From positions 114,008,190 to 114,072,189 of the forward strand of contig CM019066.1 in NCBI GenBank assembly GCA_009667805.1: a stretch of 64,000 nucleotides of DNA, written 5' to 3'. Below are positions 1-11,539 of the stretch, in pieces. Source of the stretch: Leptobrachium leishanense. Lineage: Eukaryota > Chordata > Amphibia > Anura > Megophryidae. Made by a program: the position numbers and the translations under genes. Within the stretch, counting starts at the first letter, position 1; every line of letters starts with the position of its first letter. The notes under the pieces are model-generated. The model did no database searches. It saw only the letters and a list, made by a program, of their open reading frames with translations, and had not been told where the DNA came from.

Positions 1-512
1 AGTGGTGCTGTCCTAATGTTTCCTTTGTCAGGAACTGAAGATGGGGTGTATGTAATATTTATATTATGGGCCCATTATTCACTACCTCATTGTACTATTT
101 TACTCTAGGATAAACTAGGGCCGCAGGGGATATTTAACACCTCCTGACCTACGCTGTGTTGTTAGCATAGAGTAGACTGACATTCAATCACTAGGGTCTT
201 CCTTGGTGGACATCCAGAAAATCAACAAATGATACGTGAAAATACAGACACTTGCTGGGCTGAGTGCTCCACTGATGCCTCTCCATGCAAATGCATTTTG
301 AGGCCTTGGCCAACCAGGGTTGCACATCAATCCAGTTCGTTTACTGGAAGTCTGTCTAGCATGAGCTGATTGGCAGCCTTCCGAGCTGAGGAAAACTTAC
401 ATTGGAGTGAAATCATAGCCTGCCCAGCTCAACATGACCAATTGACTGTTAATTTAGGCTAGAGTGGCTTTTGTTTTTTCCATTTTTGGAATTGTTTCAA
501 AATAATATGCAG
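1..512. other. Unannotated AT-rich flank
   Basis: No convincing coding frame, RNA gene or delimited repeat is seen here. The sequence is of mixed composition and lacks inverted ends or tandem structure. It may be unique intergenic DNA or very old repeat. Confidence 0.5.
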
Positions 513-667
513 GTCTATTCACGAATTGTGACACTCAGAAGAGAACAATCGAGCCCAAATAGCAGATTTGGAAACATAAATGGGAGAATTTTTCTGGTTT
601 GGGAATTTTTGACCTAGACTTTTCACTTCTCCCAATTCTCCGGAGTTCCACCTTTTAGTGAACAGAC
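513..667. mobile_element. Short MITE, GTCTATTCA family, copy 1
   Basis: The left end reads GTCTATTCACGAATTG and the right end, reversed, reads GTCTGTTCACTAAAAGG, so the piece is bounded by imperfect terminal inverted repeats. The interior is non-coding. Related copies lie at 35109-35274 and 43657-43826; the last is best preserved and shows ends running on through GGTGAAACTCAGGAGAA. No clear target-site duplication could be fixed, so the superfamily is left open. This copy is the most diverged of the three. Confidence 0.6.
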
Positions 668-1294
668 TTGATGGTGTCTGTGTAAATATATATTACAGCC
701 ACAATATTAATGAAATTTTTGCTTTAATCTTATGCCTGCCCTTGTCAGATTTAGACTTGCGTTACAACACGTAAAGTGAACTTTTTACCTGTAAAAGCAA
801 GCAAAAGAAAATAAAGCTTTGTTTATATTTGCAATGGGTTTTGATTCTTTTCAACATTAAACACCTTTTATTTCCTCATCTTTCCATGAATTAGTATCTT
901 TTTAATGTTTCTTTTATTATGATGACGGTGTACACAGTATAACACTTCAGGTACTCCTGCAAAGCTTCTTGGCCACGGTATGTCCGTTTGAATGCTCAGG
1001 CTGTAGTCTTTAACAGATTAGGTAACAAGCGTTTTGGATTAGATTGAATGACCTATATAACAGACGTGCTAATTAAATGGTTTCAATGTAAATCGAACTA
1101 TATTCCTTTTGCCTTTTTTATTTTCTACATTTCTCACTTCTGCCACACGGCAGCTTATTAGGTTGGTAATAATTGTTTCATCTTTGAAATAATGTGAACT
1201 AGCATTATTGCAGATTAAACCCAAGGAGTGACTCTTAACCCTTTCACTAACAAGTAATATTTCAATGAAACAATGGATGTGTGGGTAACACTAA
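668..1294. other. Unannotated AT-rich stretch
   Basis: AT-rich sequence without a supportable gene or delimited repeat. Bases 1292-1294 (TAA) would be one side of the target duplication of the following MITE. Confidence 0.5.
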
Positions 1295-1697
1295 GGCTAG
1301 GGTCAAACGAACGTATTATTCGCAGCGACCATCAAAAAGTGCGTCTGAACGCATTGACGTATTTTTTTTCACGGCATGCGTGAAAACGGTCATACAATGC
1401 GCATTTTCGTGCATGGTTTGTTACGGATCCAAACCAGGAAACTTTGGGTGTCTGGACGTTATGTTGGCCAGACATGAGCAGCGACTGACGTCTCCTAATC
1501 ACGCACAAACGCCGCTATACGGTTGCAGCGCACTCTGTACGTCCGTACTAGCGGTTCTGCGTTATCGAAAAAATGCGTTAGTTTGCCGCTTGCGTTATGC
1601 GGCCGTACTTTGTATATTGGCCATCATTTGCTGCTACTGCGGCCGTGATTAAGTGCGCCTAAACACACGTTAAAAATGCGTTAGTCTGACCCCAGCC
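1295..1697. mobile_element. Harbinger-like MITE, GGCTAGGGTCA family, copy 1
   Basis: The ends are inverted: GGCTAGGGTCAAACGAACG at the left and TCTGACCCCAGCC at the right. It is about 400 bp, CpG-rich against an AT-rich background, and non-coding; the 123-residue frame across it has no recognisable domain. A second copy is at 37438-37820. The flanks are TAA on the left and TTA on the right. A 3-bp TWA target is typical of PIF/Harbinger, but the two sides do not match exactly here, so the superfamily call is inference. Confidence 0.7.
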
Positions 1698-1779
1698 TTA
1701 AATGAAGTAGAAACTGGCAATTTTGCATAAAGATTGTTCTACTGCAATGGTTAGATTGAGGATGCACAAATACTATTAT

Positions 1780-2350
1780 TTATAAGTCAGAGTACTGATA
1801 CTTTTTTCAGGTACTCACCGATACTGTGTACCGATGCTTTTATTTAATGTCGTGACTGCTTTCCAATAAAAATAATTTAGGATTTTGCTGAAAGCCTGTC
1901 CAGTTTTATGTTTAATATTGAAATGTATGGCCAAACACCCCATTTACCCAGTGCACAGACTGGATGGAGAGATAGATACCCCCATACAGACACAGAATGG
2001 ATGGATAGATACCCCACACAGACCTCAAACACTGCTGCTGGCAGAATGCAATAACAGCATTCCACCAGCATTCCCCGCTGGCTAGCTTGCTGCATAGTCC
2101 TCTGTGCGCCTGCTGGCATGTAAGGGCTGTGACACGCTGTTGCGAGATCTCCAACCCCGCTAGATTAATGCTGGTTTCCGCACCACAGCCTTCACCGAAG
2201 GGGAATGTTGTTAATACTTTCTGCTAGCAGCCCCAGCCCCTCGGATACTGCAAGCCAGTCCAGCGCTTTTCGGTAGAGAGATCTCGGCATTTGCATGAGT
2301 ACCGAGTACTTGTGCAAATGCCAGTGTCGGCACCGATCCTTGGTGCATAT
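1780..2350. mobile_element. Possible decayed hAT-like element
   Basis: The left part carries tandem TACTCACCGATACTG-like words. The right part carries a roughly inverted set (GAGTACCGAGTACTTG and GTGTCGGCACCGAT). Repeated CGATAC/GTACCG words at both ends are a style seen in some vertebrate hAT elements. The middle has a short imperfect direct repeat around 1965-2020 (TGGATGGA and GATAGATACCCC words). Neither the boundaries nor a target-site duplication could be fixed, so this is tentative. Confidence 0.3.
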
Positions 2351-2610
2351 TCGGTTAAATGATTAAAATTTGGTTAAACTTGCTCATGTACTGATAAGAT
2401 GAAGACCTGCAATCGATGTCATTCATTTCAAGAGCAACTTATAAGTACTCTGTACAGACTTACTGATGGGATGAAAGTTCTAAATTGTAGATGGCGTCCC
2501 TTATTTAGTATAATTTTGGTAATCGCATTTGTGTAACAATTATTTGAGAATTGTACATATAATAAATATGGTTAGATATTACACTTATGGTGATTTGTAG
2601 TGATCATAAT

Positions 2611-3072
2611 CAGGGCTCAAAATTTCAAGTCCCAAGCTACTAACCAGGCCATAAGAGTTACCCGCCACCAGTTGCTCCACCTAATCCCTACCCAGGCCTT
2701 AACTCCGCCCCTAAACACCCCGCCCCCTTAAATTATCTTATGAAATTACACTGTTAAAGGTTTTATTTAGAATAAAGTTACAAAAATAACATTAATACCC
2801 AGACATCAGACCCCAGATACATGTATACCCAGTTATCAGACCGCAGTGTGAGCAGAGCGAGGCGACAGGGAAGCTCCTCTCTACCTCCCTGCCAGTGACA
2901 GACATGAGCTTGGTCAGGTTAGGCAGCCGATCTCTGCCACCGTGCAGCCAGGGGAAGGGGGGCTGCACAGTGGCACCGCTGGAATACACCGCACAAAATA
3001 ATTTATTGTGCTGCCTGCGTCTGCATTTCCACTCACCAAATGCTAGTAGGTGAGTGGCAATTTTGAGCCCTG
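2611..3072. mobile_element. Non-autonomous hAT element with exact 8-bp TSD
   Basis: Begins CAGGGCTCAAAATTTCA and ends AATTTTGAGCCCTG. It is flanked on both sides by ATCATAAT (2603-2610 and 3073-3080), a perfect 8-bp target-site duplication diagnostic of hAT transposition. It is 462 bp and has no coding capacity. Around 2798-2850 it holds about two units of a tandem motif built on CAGACCCCAGATACATGTA. The reverse complement of this motif recurs in the hAT-like fragment at 33695-34096. Confidence 0.9.
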
Positions 3073-3515
3073 ATCATAATGATATCACTGACAATGCAGC
3101 TTTCAAAAAATACCAATATAATCGAAAAAATACCTGAGAGCATGCATGTTTTTGGTAGTAAAAAGGGTAAACCTTACAGTCTACATTTACTTAGAGTGAA
3201 GAAAAGATCAGCAATATTTCAGAAACCTTTTTATCAGAGGCATAATAATTCAGGTGTAGGTGGGTGAGCTAATACCGTCTAAAACAAGAGTTAGCAGTAA
3301 TGTGTATTTTGAACATCCTCCACGTTGTATTCAATCTTAACTATATGGCACATTATGATAAATTGCTTAAAATTTTGTGGTAATTTAATATACAGGGTGT
3401 CCATAAAGTCTCTTTACAATTTCAAGAATTTATTAAAAGGCAAATGAAAAAACAGATAAGTGAAAATTATTACAAAATGAGACGGATATATTTCCGTTTT
3501 TTTTTTTTGCCTCAT

Positions 3516-3942
3516 TTAATACACCTCTATATGGGCACCATTAGTTGCACGAAGCACATCAAGACGATACTCGATTTCTTGCCATGTTCACTGTAACATA
3601 CCCTCATCAATGGTGGCAATGGCATCAGTGATCCTCTGCTTTAGATTAGTGATGTCCTGTACCTTTGTTCGATACACAATATCTTTAACATAAGCCCATA
3701 GAAAGAAGTCGAGGGGAGTGATATCTGGTGAACGAGGTGGCCAGGGAATTGGGCCACCCCTTCCAATCCACCGGTCTGGAAATGTTTAATTTAGGAACCC
3801 ACGAACATGCTGTCCCCAATGTGGTGGTGCACCATCTTGCTGGAAAATGATGGTTGAAGGTCATGCAGTTGTGGTGCCACATATTCAGTCAAAAGGTCAA
3901 GGTAAACATTTACAGTAATTGGTGTCTCGCGGAAGAAAAACA
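3516..3942 (-). pseudogene. DD41D-type mariner transposase, C-terminal remnant
   Basis: On the minus strand the frame carries the motif QQDGAPPHWGQHV, then RWIGRGGPIPWPPRSPD and TPLDFFLW. In the IS630/Tc1/mariner superfamily the Asp of QQD and the Asp of PLD are the second and third catalytic residues. Counting the residues between them gives 41, the spacing of the DD41D group. The first catalytic Asp and the N-terminal DNA-binding region are absent. There is one in-frame stop in the linker near 3792, and the frame ends at the stop near 3516. It cannot make an active enzyme. Confidence 0.8.
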
Positions 3943-4136
3943 ACTTCTTTCTATGGGGTTATGTTAAAGATATCGTGTATGGAACAAAGGTGTGGGACAT
4001 CCCTAATCTAAAGCAGATGATCACTGATGCCATTGCCCCCATTGATGAGGGGATGCTACAGCGAACATGGCAAGAAATCGAGTCCCGTCTTGATGTTCTT
4101 TGTGCAACTAATGGTGCCCGTATAGAGGCGTATTAA
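3943..4136 (+). pseudogene. Inverted second copy of the DD41D transposase C-terminus
   Basis: Reads on the plus strand from an FFLWGYVKDIVY motif to a stop at 4134-4136. It matches the last roughly 64 residues of the minus-strand remnant next to it with several substitutions (for example DIPNLKQMITDAIAP against DITNLKQRITDAIAT). It starts abruptly at the junction and lacks all catalytic residues. It exists only because the transposon end was duplicated in inverted orientation. Confidence 0.8.
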
Positions 4137-4593
4137 ATGAGGCAAAAAAACTTAAATATATCTGTCTCATTTTGAAATAATTTTCACTTATCTGTCTTTT
4201 CATTTGCCTTTATTTACAATTTCAAAAATTTATTACAGACTTTATAGATACCCTGTATAATATTTTGTGAAAAAAACGAGACGTTTACAGATGAGGAGTT
4301 TGAATCAAATCATTGGTGACTGTAAGCATTACATGTGTGCAAGGTTAATTACCAGACGCTGCAGACAAGGTCTTTTATTATATATACTTTAGGGCTTTTG
4401 TATAATATTCTAATATAGGTTGAGCACCTGCTACCCAAAATCCTGAAGATCCCTAAAACCAGACCATTGTGGGGCATTGGGTCTTGGGATTGAGGAACTG
4501 CTCACCCTCTCTTGATTTAACCTCTCAACTGCTGCCACTGAGTGGTTTTTAGTAATTGGCTCCAGGGTAACAAGCCTGTTACATGGTTTATAC

Positions 4594-4778
4594 CAGTGTT
4601 TCCCAAACCTGTCCTCCGGACCCTCCACCTCGCCAGGTTTGCCAGATATCTGAAGCTCAGCACAGGTGATATAATTTGCTGCTCAGTGATTGCAGGATTC
4701 ATTCTACTTTTTCCCCCCAAGGTGATCTGCAAAATCTGGCCTGGTTGAGGGTACTGAGGAGAGGTTTGGGAAACACTG
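4594..4778. mobile_element. hAT MITE, CAGTGTTTCCCAAACC family, copy 1
   Basis: The terminal inverted repeats are CAGTGTTTCCCAAACCTG and its complement. The flanks are a perfect 8-bp duplication, GTTTATAC, at 4586-4593 and 4779-4786. At 185 bp it has no coding capacity. The interior reads like the other two copies in this window (31628-31807 and 43257-43437), including the AGCACAGGTGATATAATTTG and GGTGATCTGCAAAAT segments. The autonomous partner is not visible here. Confidence 0.93.
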
Positions 4779-4786
4779 GTTTATAC

Positions 4787-5572
4787 TATGTTGTCTTGAC
4801 GTTCGTGAGATACTTGTTGCATGTGCACATTAACTGGCTTCATTTAAGATCAAGAATTCCATATTGCAGGTCATCTCTAACTGCAGACAGAATTGATTTT
4901 AGATTTAACCAATATGTCATACATTGTACAGTACTTTGTGCTCGGTAATGATTTTCTATGTTTGGATCTTTCTGTGAAATGCGTAATGAGACACATATCA
5001 CCACAACAGGCATATATCTTATAATGACATTGAGTATGCTCGACGGAAATCATTAATACATACAGATCAATGTATCAAGCACACACTGTAACACCGTAAT
5101 GAATGGAGCAAATTAACTTTGTTTCCTGTCTCTTATTGTCTTCACTAAATCTTTAAAAACAAGTCTGGACGTCCATTCTGTGACACACCTGTCATGTAGA
5201 TCGGCGAAGGAAAAGGGGAGATTATCTTTACTATGAATTCATACACACTGCAAGAGAAACTACGGAGGTGTCTTTAAAATACAGCGAATTCTGGTCACCC
5301 TTCCAGTGTATATATATATATACATATACTTTAAGAAAAATATGGTTTTATTAGTGAAATCAAAAATTACAACCAACTTTCCTTAGACTATTTCGTGTAG
5401 ATTTTTATTTTTTTCCCCAGTGGAAATCGTGGCTATAATTGAAAAGTTAGAAACGTCCTCGGAAACTTCAATCTGAATATATTGGATTTGTTCCCTTATG
5501 CATGGTGGTGCTAAATGTCTATCATCGTCATCAATATTTCCCAACAAATGTCCAGAAAAATACACAATCATA
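4787..5572. other. Unannotated stretch with a TA microsatellite
   Basis: No supportable gene. A short (TA)n run sits near 5308-5325. The rest is AT-rich and unstructured. Confidence 0.45.
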
Positions 5573-6459
5573 CACAAGATTCAAAGAGAATCGAAAAGTC
5601 ACCGCACGTTCGGTGACTTTTCGTTCTCTTCAATTGGGTGCGATTCGGCGATCCCATTTCGGCAACCCTGCGGTGTATTCAGCAAGTACCACAGGGCCGT
5701 CGAAGTGCAGGGAAAAGCCGCCACAAACCCGACGAACACTCACCGCAAAACCTGGCGAACGCACACCGAACCCCGCAGAAACATCTGGATTAACCCACCG
5801 AACACGCCAGAGAAAATTGAGCAGCCACCGATCACAGCGCAGAGCAGCCACCGGAAAAAGCCGACACCACAGACAAATGGAGTGAAGAAAAAAAAAAATA
5901 CGCTTGAATGTTTGATAAGTGAAACGCTGTTTGCAAAGAAACTACAGAACGAAAATGTCTGAAATTTACATATAAGATCCAATGAATGATAAAAGGGCTG
6001 TTACAGAAAAAAGAAAAACGATAAAAAAAAACGGAAAATAAATTTTCGCAAAAAAATCCCGAAAAATGCCTAAAAGATCCTAAATCTATAAATAAAGAGA
6101 CTCTTTACTGCAGAATAAAATAATAAACGGTTTATTAGATATTAGATTAAAACGGGAATATTTTTAACATTGAAGCCTATGGGATTCACCTGAATAAATC
6201 TGCCATATGAAACCACGGAATGGCAGGGCATTTCGGCAACCTTTCTCAGCTGGTTTGTGTTCTCTGAATAGACAAAACATTGCTTCTCTATGGGGATCTC
6301 ACTGCCCTCGAACAGGCACCGTATGTGCAGACAATTCGCCAACATTTGGCGAACTGCCTGCTCTCTGAATAGCCGAATGGCCAGGAAAGGTAACTGTACG
6401 CTGAATTTCACTGTTCGGTTACCTTTCGGACACAATTAGGATCTCTTTGAATAACCCTG
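5573..6459. mobile_element. Large MITE, TTCAAAGAGAATCG family, copy 1
   Basis: The right end is GATCTCTTTGAATAACCCTG. The left end (ATTCAAAGAGAATCG) is its degraded inverse. Just inside the left end is a subterminal stem-loop: AAAAGTCACCG and CGGTGACTTTT around a short loop. The interior of almost 900 bp is non-coding. Its right half contains TAAAGAGACTCTTTACTGC and the GGCACCG, AATTCGCCAA and GGCGAA words found in all copies. Others lie at 9521-9879 (right half), 24128-24467 (left half), 36478-37317 and 42152-43046. No consistent target duplication was found, so the superfamily is open. Confidence 0.8.
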
Positions 6460-7216
6460 ATTGTATTTTTCTCCAATATGTTGTACATATTTTATATTCC
6501 AGCCTATATATCAATGAACGTGCAATCAGGTAAAATGTTTTGGGTTGTCTTGTGTTCAGGTACATAACATATACAGATGGCTGGCTTTTTATCTCCATCT
6601 TCAGATGAGTTGGATTTATCAACATAAAGTTGATCAAATAAAACGCTCGACTTTAATCAAACAAGCAATCTCTCCAGCGTTTGCTTCAGTCCCCTTTTTT
6701 TTTTTTCCTTTCAAAAAAAGAAGACCCACCCTGGTCCATATGTTTTTGACTTTAAGGAAGAAGCAGTCATAGGACTATCGTAAGGTTTTCGCTGGGTCTA
6801 GGCAGAAGACATAACTCTTGAATTGCTGTAACAGTGGTACTAAAATGTGTATATAGAAATGTTTTCACCTACAGTTTAGATCTCCCATGCTAGAGGTTCA
6901 TGGTCAGACACAGATCACATATGAAAGCCAGCATTACAAAATAATTCCATAAGTTTAAGTAAATCCTTTCAAGACAGGTCAAACCACTTGTTTACAAATA
7001 TGGAGCTGTAATCCAACCCTTGGTGTAAACTTAATCAGAGTTTATTCAAACTTCCCAGATCCATTATCCCTTTCCTGTTGCAGGGCGTACTATGCCATCC
7101 CTATGGCAGGTGGGCTTTGAAGCCGCGGGGCGTACTAGTACGCCCTGTTCCAAGAGGACAATTGCTCCAACCAATTATCTCACCGGCTAGTCAGCATGGA
7201 TCCACTTCCCAAATCT
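6460..7216. other. Unannotated stretch with a small GC-rich inverted repeat
   Basis: No gene is supported. At 7081-7147 a 67-bp segment has inverted ends CAGGGCGTACTA and TAGTACGCCCTG. It may be a minute MITE or a hairpin left from a larger element, but its flanks show no target duplication. Confidence 0.4.
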
Positions 7217-7664
7217 TCCGTATAACAAAATCAATGTGCTGACTCCTGCAAAAATGGGTTTATTTCCTCATTGCAAAATAAGAGACAACGTTTCAACCCA
7301 GGTGGGTCTTTGTCAAGTCTAAATTCACAATAAAATGACATCATATTTATAGTGTCTCCAATTAGTGACATCATACATCATTATTGAGTGCAACACAATC
7401 CAATTACGTCTAGCATGTTAACCCCTTCATGAAGGAGAAAAATGCAGGTGAAAATAATTGTACGTGATTAATTAAAGCAACAATACATGTATAAAAAAGA
7501 AATATCTTAAGTTATAAACCGATCACCTTTACATATTACCATCAATGATAAATATCATATTTATTCAATTATACCACTTGGAATGGTGATCATGTGTTCC
7601 TATAAGTCTAGTTACAGTATCCTGCAGCAGTTCCCGTTTATGTATTTCCTAGACAAGCTATCCT

Positions 7665-7790
7665 GCGGGCAGGGTTGTCTTTTCCTTATGTATCATGTAG
7701 TGTATGTTTCATGTTTGTGCTCCACCATTGTACAGCGCTGCCGAACCTGTTAGCGCTTTATAATAACTTGTTACTACTACTACCATCAAT
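7665..7790 (+). mobile_element. L2-type 3' tail inserted in the Penelope-like element
   Basis: The segment has CATTGTACAGCGCTGCCG, GTTAGCGCTTTATAATAA and ends in a (CTA)n-like run. This is the conserved 3' end that L2-type LINEs, and SINEs using them, leave in frogs and other vertebrates. It interrupts the minus-strand Penelope-like sequence. Only the tail is present. Confidence 0.6.
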
Positions 7791-7936
7791 AGCAAAAATG
7801 TTGACGATTTCAGAGGAAGGGAGACCGATCAAACTCCATATTAAACCCCAAGGGCTCAATAGTATTTAGATGGCGAATCCCAAAAAGATCTTTCTTTTTA
7901 AGTGACCGCTCTCTGTCACCCCCCCCCCCAATAGAT

Positions 7937-8487
7937 TTAGAGATCAATCACTTGAAACCTTAATTGGGAGACGTCATGGCCAGCTTCTGAAAAATGATGG
8001 GGTAATGGTAATTCTATCTTGGCGAGTCGTATATCTAATTTATGTTTTGTGATGCTGCTTTTGACTTTTTGGGTTGTCTCGCCTATGTACACCCATCTAC
8101 AGGGACAATTAATCAAGTAAGTCACATAACTGGAAATACAAGTAAACTATTGCTTAATCTTAAATTTCCTTCCCGAGTGTAGGTGCACAAAGGAATCTCC
8201 TTTCATCATTGCTTTGCAGCAAGAACAGATTAAACAGGGAAATGGTCCTTGTTCGGGTCTACCAAACAATACTGGCCTAGTTTTTTGCCAAACTCTGCCT
8301 GTACCAACAGCTCTCCTAGGGAACGACCTATTTTAGACATGAGTGGTGGCAATTGAAACTCCGGTATTGTGGGATACGTATCCCTCAATATATGCCTATT
8401 CTTACCAAAAATTTGTCTCTGAGATTGTGTGTCCCAAATTTGGACACAAACACAATCACTTTTTATTTTATCCTTAACTCTAAACAC
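7937..8487 (-). pseudogene. GIY-YIG endonuclease domain of a Penelope-like element (broken)
   Basis: Two adjoining minus-strand frames together resemble the C-terminal region of Penelope-like proteins. The upstream one (8487 down to 8230) has NRHILRDTYPTIPEFQLPP and a CSCC cluster follows the break. The downstream one (8125 down to 7937) has VTYLINCPCRWVYIGETT, the Tyr...YIG core of a GIY-YIG nuclease, and then HFSEAGHDVSQLRF. In intact elements this nuclease nicks the target to prime reverse transcription. At least one stop or frameshift separates the two parts near 8130-8220, and the RT domain is absent, so this is a dead fragment. Confidence 0.75.
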
Positions 8488-8490
8488 ATA

Positions 8491-9189
8491 GGGCTAAATT
8501 ACAATCTTCGCGCAAACGTTTGCTCCGGCGCAAAAAAACATTAACATGAGGGGTAAAACCCTTTGCGCCGAATGCCGTATTACAAAGTCAGCGCAACAAA
8601 CGCGCACAATCGTCTACCACGGGTGAACCTGCGCGAACCCTGCACGAGCGTACTGTACTGTGCGCGTCCTATACTTAACATTGTGAGTGCAAATGCGTTT
8701 GTGCGCTGGTACGAGGATGGTATTACAATCTATGAGCAGGAATTAACGCACAGCCTTTGTGCGCACAATTTTAACAACTCCTAAAAGCTGGTGTTAACGG
8801 CAAATTCTATCAACCTGGCCGAAACCAAATACACCAGCCCAAAAAAAAACACGCAGCAAAGTATAGTTACACATTCTACACATACCAAACCAATAAAATG
8901 GAGAAGTTGTGTGTGCATTTATTATTGCTGCAGCATATATGCTCAGATTGACTTTGACAGGTGCAAAAACTTAACTTAACTTGAGATAATTGTGGCTCTT
9001 CATTCTGATTGGCTGAATCGCGTGAAAAAAACAGTGCGCACACACTGATTTCTGTGCGCGACGGTACTGCGCGAGCATTTGGGAGTGTCCGGTTTACGCG
9101 CGTTATTGATCGACGGATGAAAAGACACGCGTGGATTGTAATTTCACGCTTTGCGCGAGCGTTTTTGCACGAAGATTGTAATATAACCC
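8491..9189. mobile_element. Harbinger-like MITE, GCGC-rich family, copy 1
   Basis: The ends are GGGCTAAATTACAATCTTCG and the inverse (CGAAGATTGTAATATAACCC). The flanking trinucleotide ATA is duplicated (8488-8490 and 9190-9192). The interior is rich in GCGCAAA/TTTGCGC words and shares long stretches with the copy at 40652-41357, such as GCGCGTCCTATACTTAACAT. No frame in it resembles a transposase. The 3-bp duplication and GGGC start fit a PIF/Harbinger-type element, but family membership is inference. Confidence 0.8.
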
Positions 9190-9520
9190 ATACAATTCCC
9201 TTTCCAGCAAAGTGCCTGAGCCTCAGGTGATAAGGGCAACGACATAATAATAGTAATTCAGTATACACCCATGCAGAAGCTCGAGTCACCACAGGGACAG
9301 AGGTGATCGAGGACACTCATGCATTAGATAAAGATGTCTGGACTTTCTTTTAAATAGGAATAATTCACTGAAGGTAGAAAATAATCATTGTAATTTAGGA
9401 AAATGCTTATTATAACATAACATGCTGAATTAATTTGGGAAACGTTCAAAAACTCAAATGTCCAATTAAGTGCCAACTCTGTTCCAGTGTGGGGAACATA
9501 TTGCAGGGGACAGGAAGGTT

Positions 9521-9879
9521 CACGGTTTATTAGATATTGGATTAAAACGGGAATATTTTAACATTGAAGCCTATGGGATTCGCCTGAATAAACCTGTCGA
9601 ATGAAACCACCAAATGGCAGGGCATTTCGGCAACTTTTCACTGCTGTTTTGTGTTCTGTTCTCTGAATAGATGAAGCATGGCTTCTCTATGGGGATTTCA
9701 CTGCCCTCGAACAGGCACCGAACAGGCACCGAACAGGCACCGTATGTGCAGGCAATTCGCCAACATTTGGCGAACTGCCTGCTCTCTGAATAGCCGAGTG
9801 GCCAGGAAAGCTATCCGTACGCTGATTTTTAGCGTTCTGTTACCTTTGGCAGCCATTCGGATCTATTTGAATAACCCTG
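9521..9879. mobile_element. Large MITE, TTCAAAGAGA family, right half only (copy 2)
   Basis: Starts inside the family at CGGTTTATTAGATATTGG and runs to the usual right end, ATTTGAATAACCCTG. The left half is missing. Near 9709-9745 the GAACAGGCACC word is tandemly repeated four times; other copies have one or two. No target duplication applies to a truncated copy. Confidence 0.8.
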
Positions 9880-11539
9880 AAAGCACATGCACACTTTTTT
9901 ACGCTTGGGCAACGCATCTTACAACGGACGTCAAAATGGCATTGACGTGAGAAAGCTACAACGGACGAAGAGAAACCCCTACATACAGTTTCTTTTTTCT
10001 TTTTCTCAATGTCAGTCAGAACTAACTGATACTATACAGTTTTTTTCTTTTCTCAACGTCAGTCATAACCAACTGATGCAATGTAACCACAATCTCATCC
10101 GTTATAAAGTGCATCCATTTCAACTGTCGCACTGCGCAAACTCAGTGTGCTCATGTGATGGCAGCCAAAAAGGAGCCTCACAATCTGAAAACTGCAAGCA
10201 CTCCCCAAAATTTGTATTCTGCAATAGAAGTTTTTCCACCTCTTGATCAAAACTCCTGTTTCTGTTCTGTTACAGTGTTTGTCATTTTGCTCTTTTTACT
10301 TTTCGTAGTTGCTTCACAGATTTGTGGAAATCTTGATGCTATTTAGAAATGGGTAATTTTTGTTGGTGTGTAATGGACTAAAATGAACACTAGATGGCAA
10401 TATTGTCCCTGTACATAAATCCAATCTCTGCTGCAACCCCCCCCCCCAAAAAAAAAAAAAAGCAATCAAAATGTTATGTAGAAATTCTAATAAAAGGCTG
10501 GCAAACGTACAACTCCATAAATGGCTTTAACATCATTTTGTAAACTGTCTTCTATGCCCATTTATGTCCAAAACGTGATTTAAGCTAAATTGTAAGTTGC
10601 AGCGAGAAGGGCGCTCTTCTCTTTCCATTTCTCCAAGCGTCCATATATCCCTCTGTTCTATTATTACATCAAAGAAAAATATTTTTGCTTATATTTTTCT
10701 TCTTTTTTTACTAAGATATCCCATATTATTATAGATTACACCTTGATGGGACTGTTTTGTGTTACTAAGATAAATAGTGAAAGCTAAAAATACAATTTGC
10801 AGCTGTGTTATGTTTTCAGGTTGTTTTATGAGTAATATTTTTTTTTAATATAAATTGGGCTACAAGTGTATATTGATTATTGAAAGAATGTGTTCTTTCT
10901 GTTTTGCTGGAATCCAAATCTTAACTCAATCAGTGATTAAGATGTGAATGTATCACATTATCCTAGTGTTACTTTTGGCTGACCTCGGACTCCAGTACAT
11001 TTTCCCATAAGGACAACATGATATTAAAATGTTGTAGATATTATCCATACCCAGTTAAGCTGGGGCAGATACTACAATTTCCCAAAAATTGAAAATTGGA
11101 CAGGATTTAGCAGTAAAATTAAGTGACATAGGAGCACAAATTAAAATATTGTAATACTGAGGAGAAAAGACAACTGTACGTTGACAAATCATTATATAAA
11201 AACGGTCCATTAGCTTATTTGGTAAGTTCTCTTGGGGACAGGGCTTCTCTTGTCCTCTTGTATCAATTTTAACAAGCAATGTCCTATTCAAATGTATTTT
11301 TCATGCTGTTGTCCAAATAACTGTGCACCAATTTTGCCTTTCAACTGGACTGTAGATTGTAGAATCACTTGCTCTAAAAAATTATAATGATGATTATAAT
11401 AATTAAGTGGAATTAAATCTAAAACAGCAGGTTTCATTATGTTTGTACTTACTGAAAAAATATAAACATATACCTTAGCTTATATTATGGTTTTCTTTCT
11501 GGAGACACACCGGTTACGATCTCTATAAATCTCAATAAA
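9880..11539. other. Unannotated stretch with a short tandem duplication
   Basis: No gene or delimited element is supported. Around 9988-10078 a unit of about 48 bp, containing TTTTTCT..CTCAAYGTCAGTCA and AACTGATRC, is present twice. A C/A homopolymer junction lies at 10437-10461. The remainder is ordinary AT-rich sequence. Confidence 0.45.

Larger units (their letters stand above)
3393..4255. mobile_element. Foldback mariner-type element (inverted duplicate of one transposon end)
   Basis: Flanked by TA (3391-3392 and 4256-4257). It begins CAGGGTGTCCATAAAGTC and ends in the inverted equivalent. The homology of the two ends runs about 310 bp inwards: 3393-3709 is the inverted copy of roughly 3943-4255. 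Both arms encode the same C-terminal part of a transposase, reading outwards to the nearest end. The unique centre (3710-3942) belongs to the minus-strand copy. It therefore looks like an end duplication or abortive transposition that made a long-stem foldback element. The arms differ at scattered bases, so the event is not recent. Confidence 0.85.
7217..8487 (-). mobile_element. Penelope-like retroelement, 5' truncated and decayed
   Basis: Reading on the minus strand, the 3' part of a Penelope-like element is visible: a GIY-YIG endonuclease remnant, then an untranslated tail with GACAAAGACCCACCTGGG and GAAACGTTGTCTC around 7280-7320. The reverse-transcriptase part is missing. An L2-type tail has inserted at about 7665-7790, and a Harbinger-like element abuts the upstream end at 8491. 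The boundaries are approximate, because no target duplication was recognised. Confidence 0.7.
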
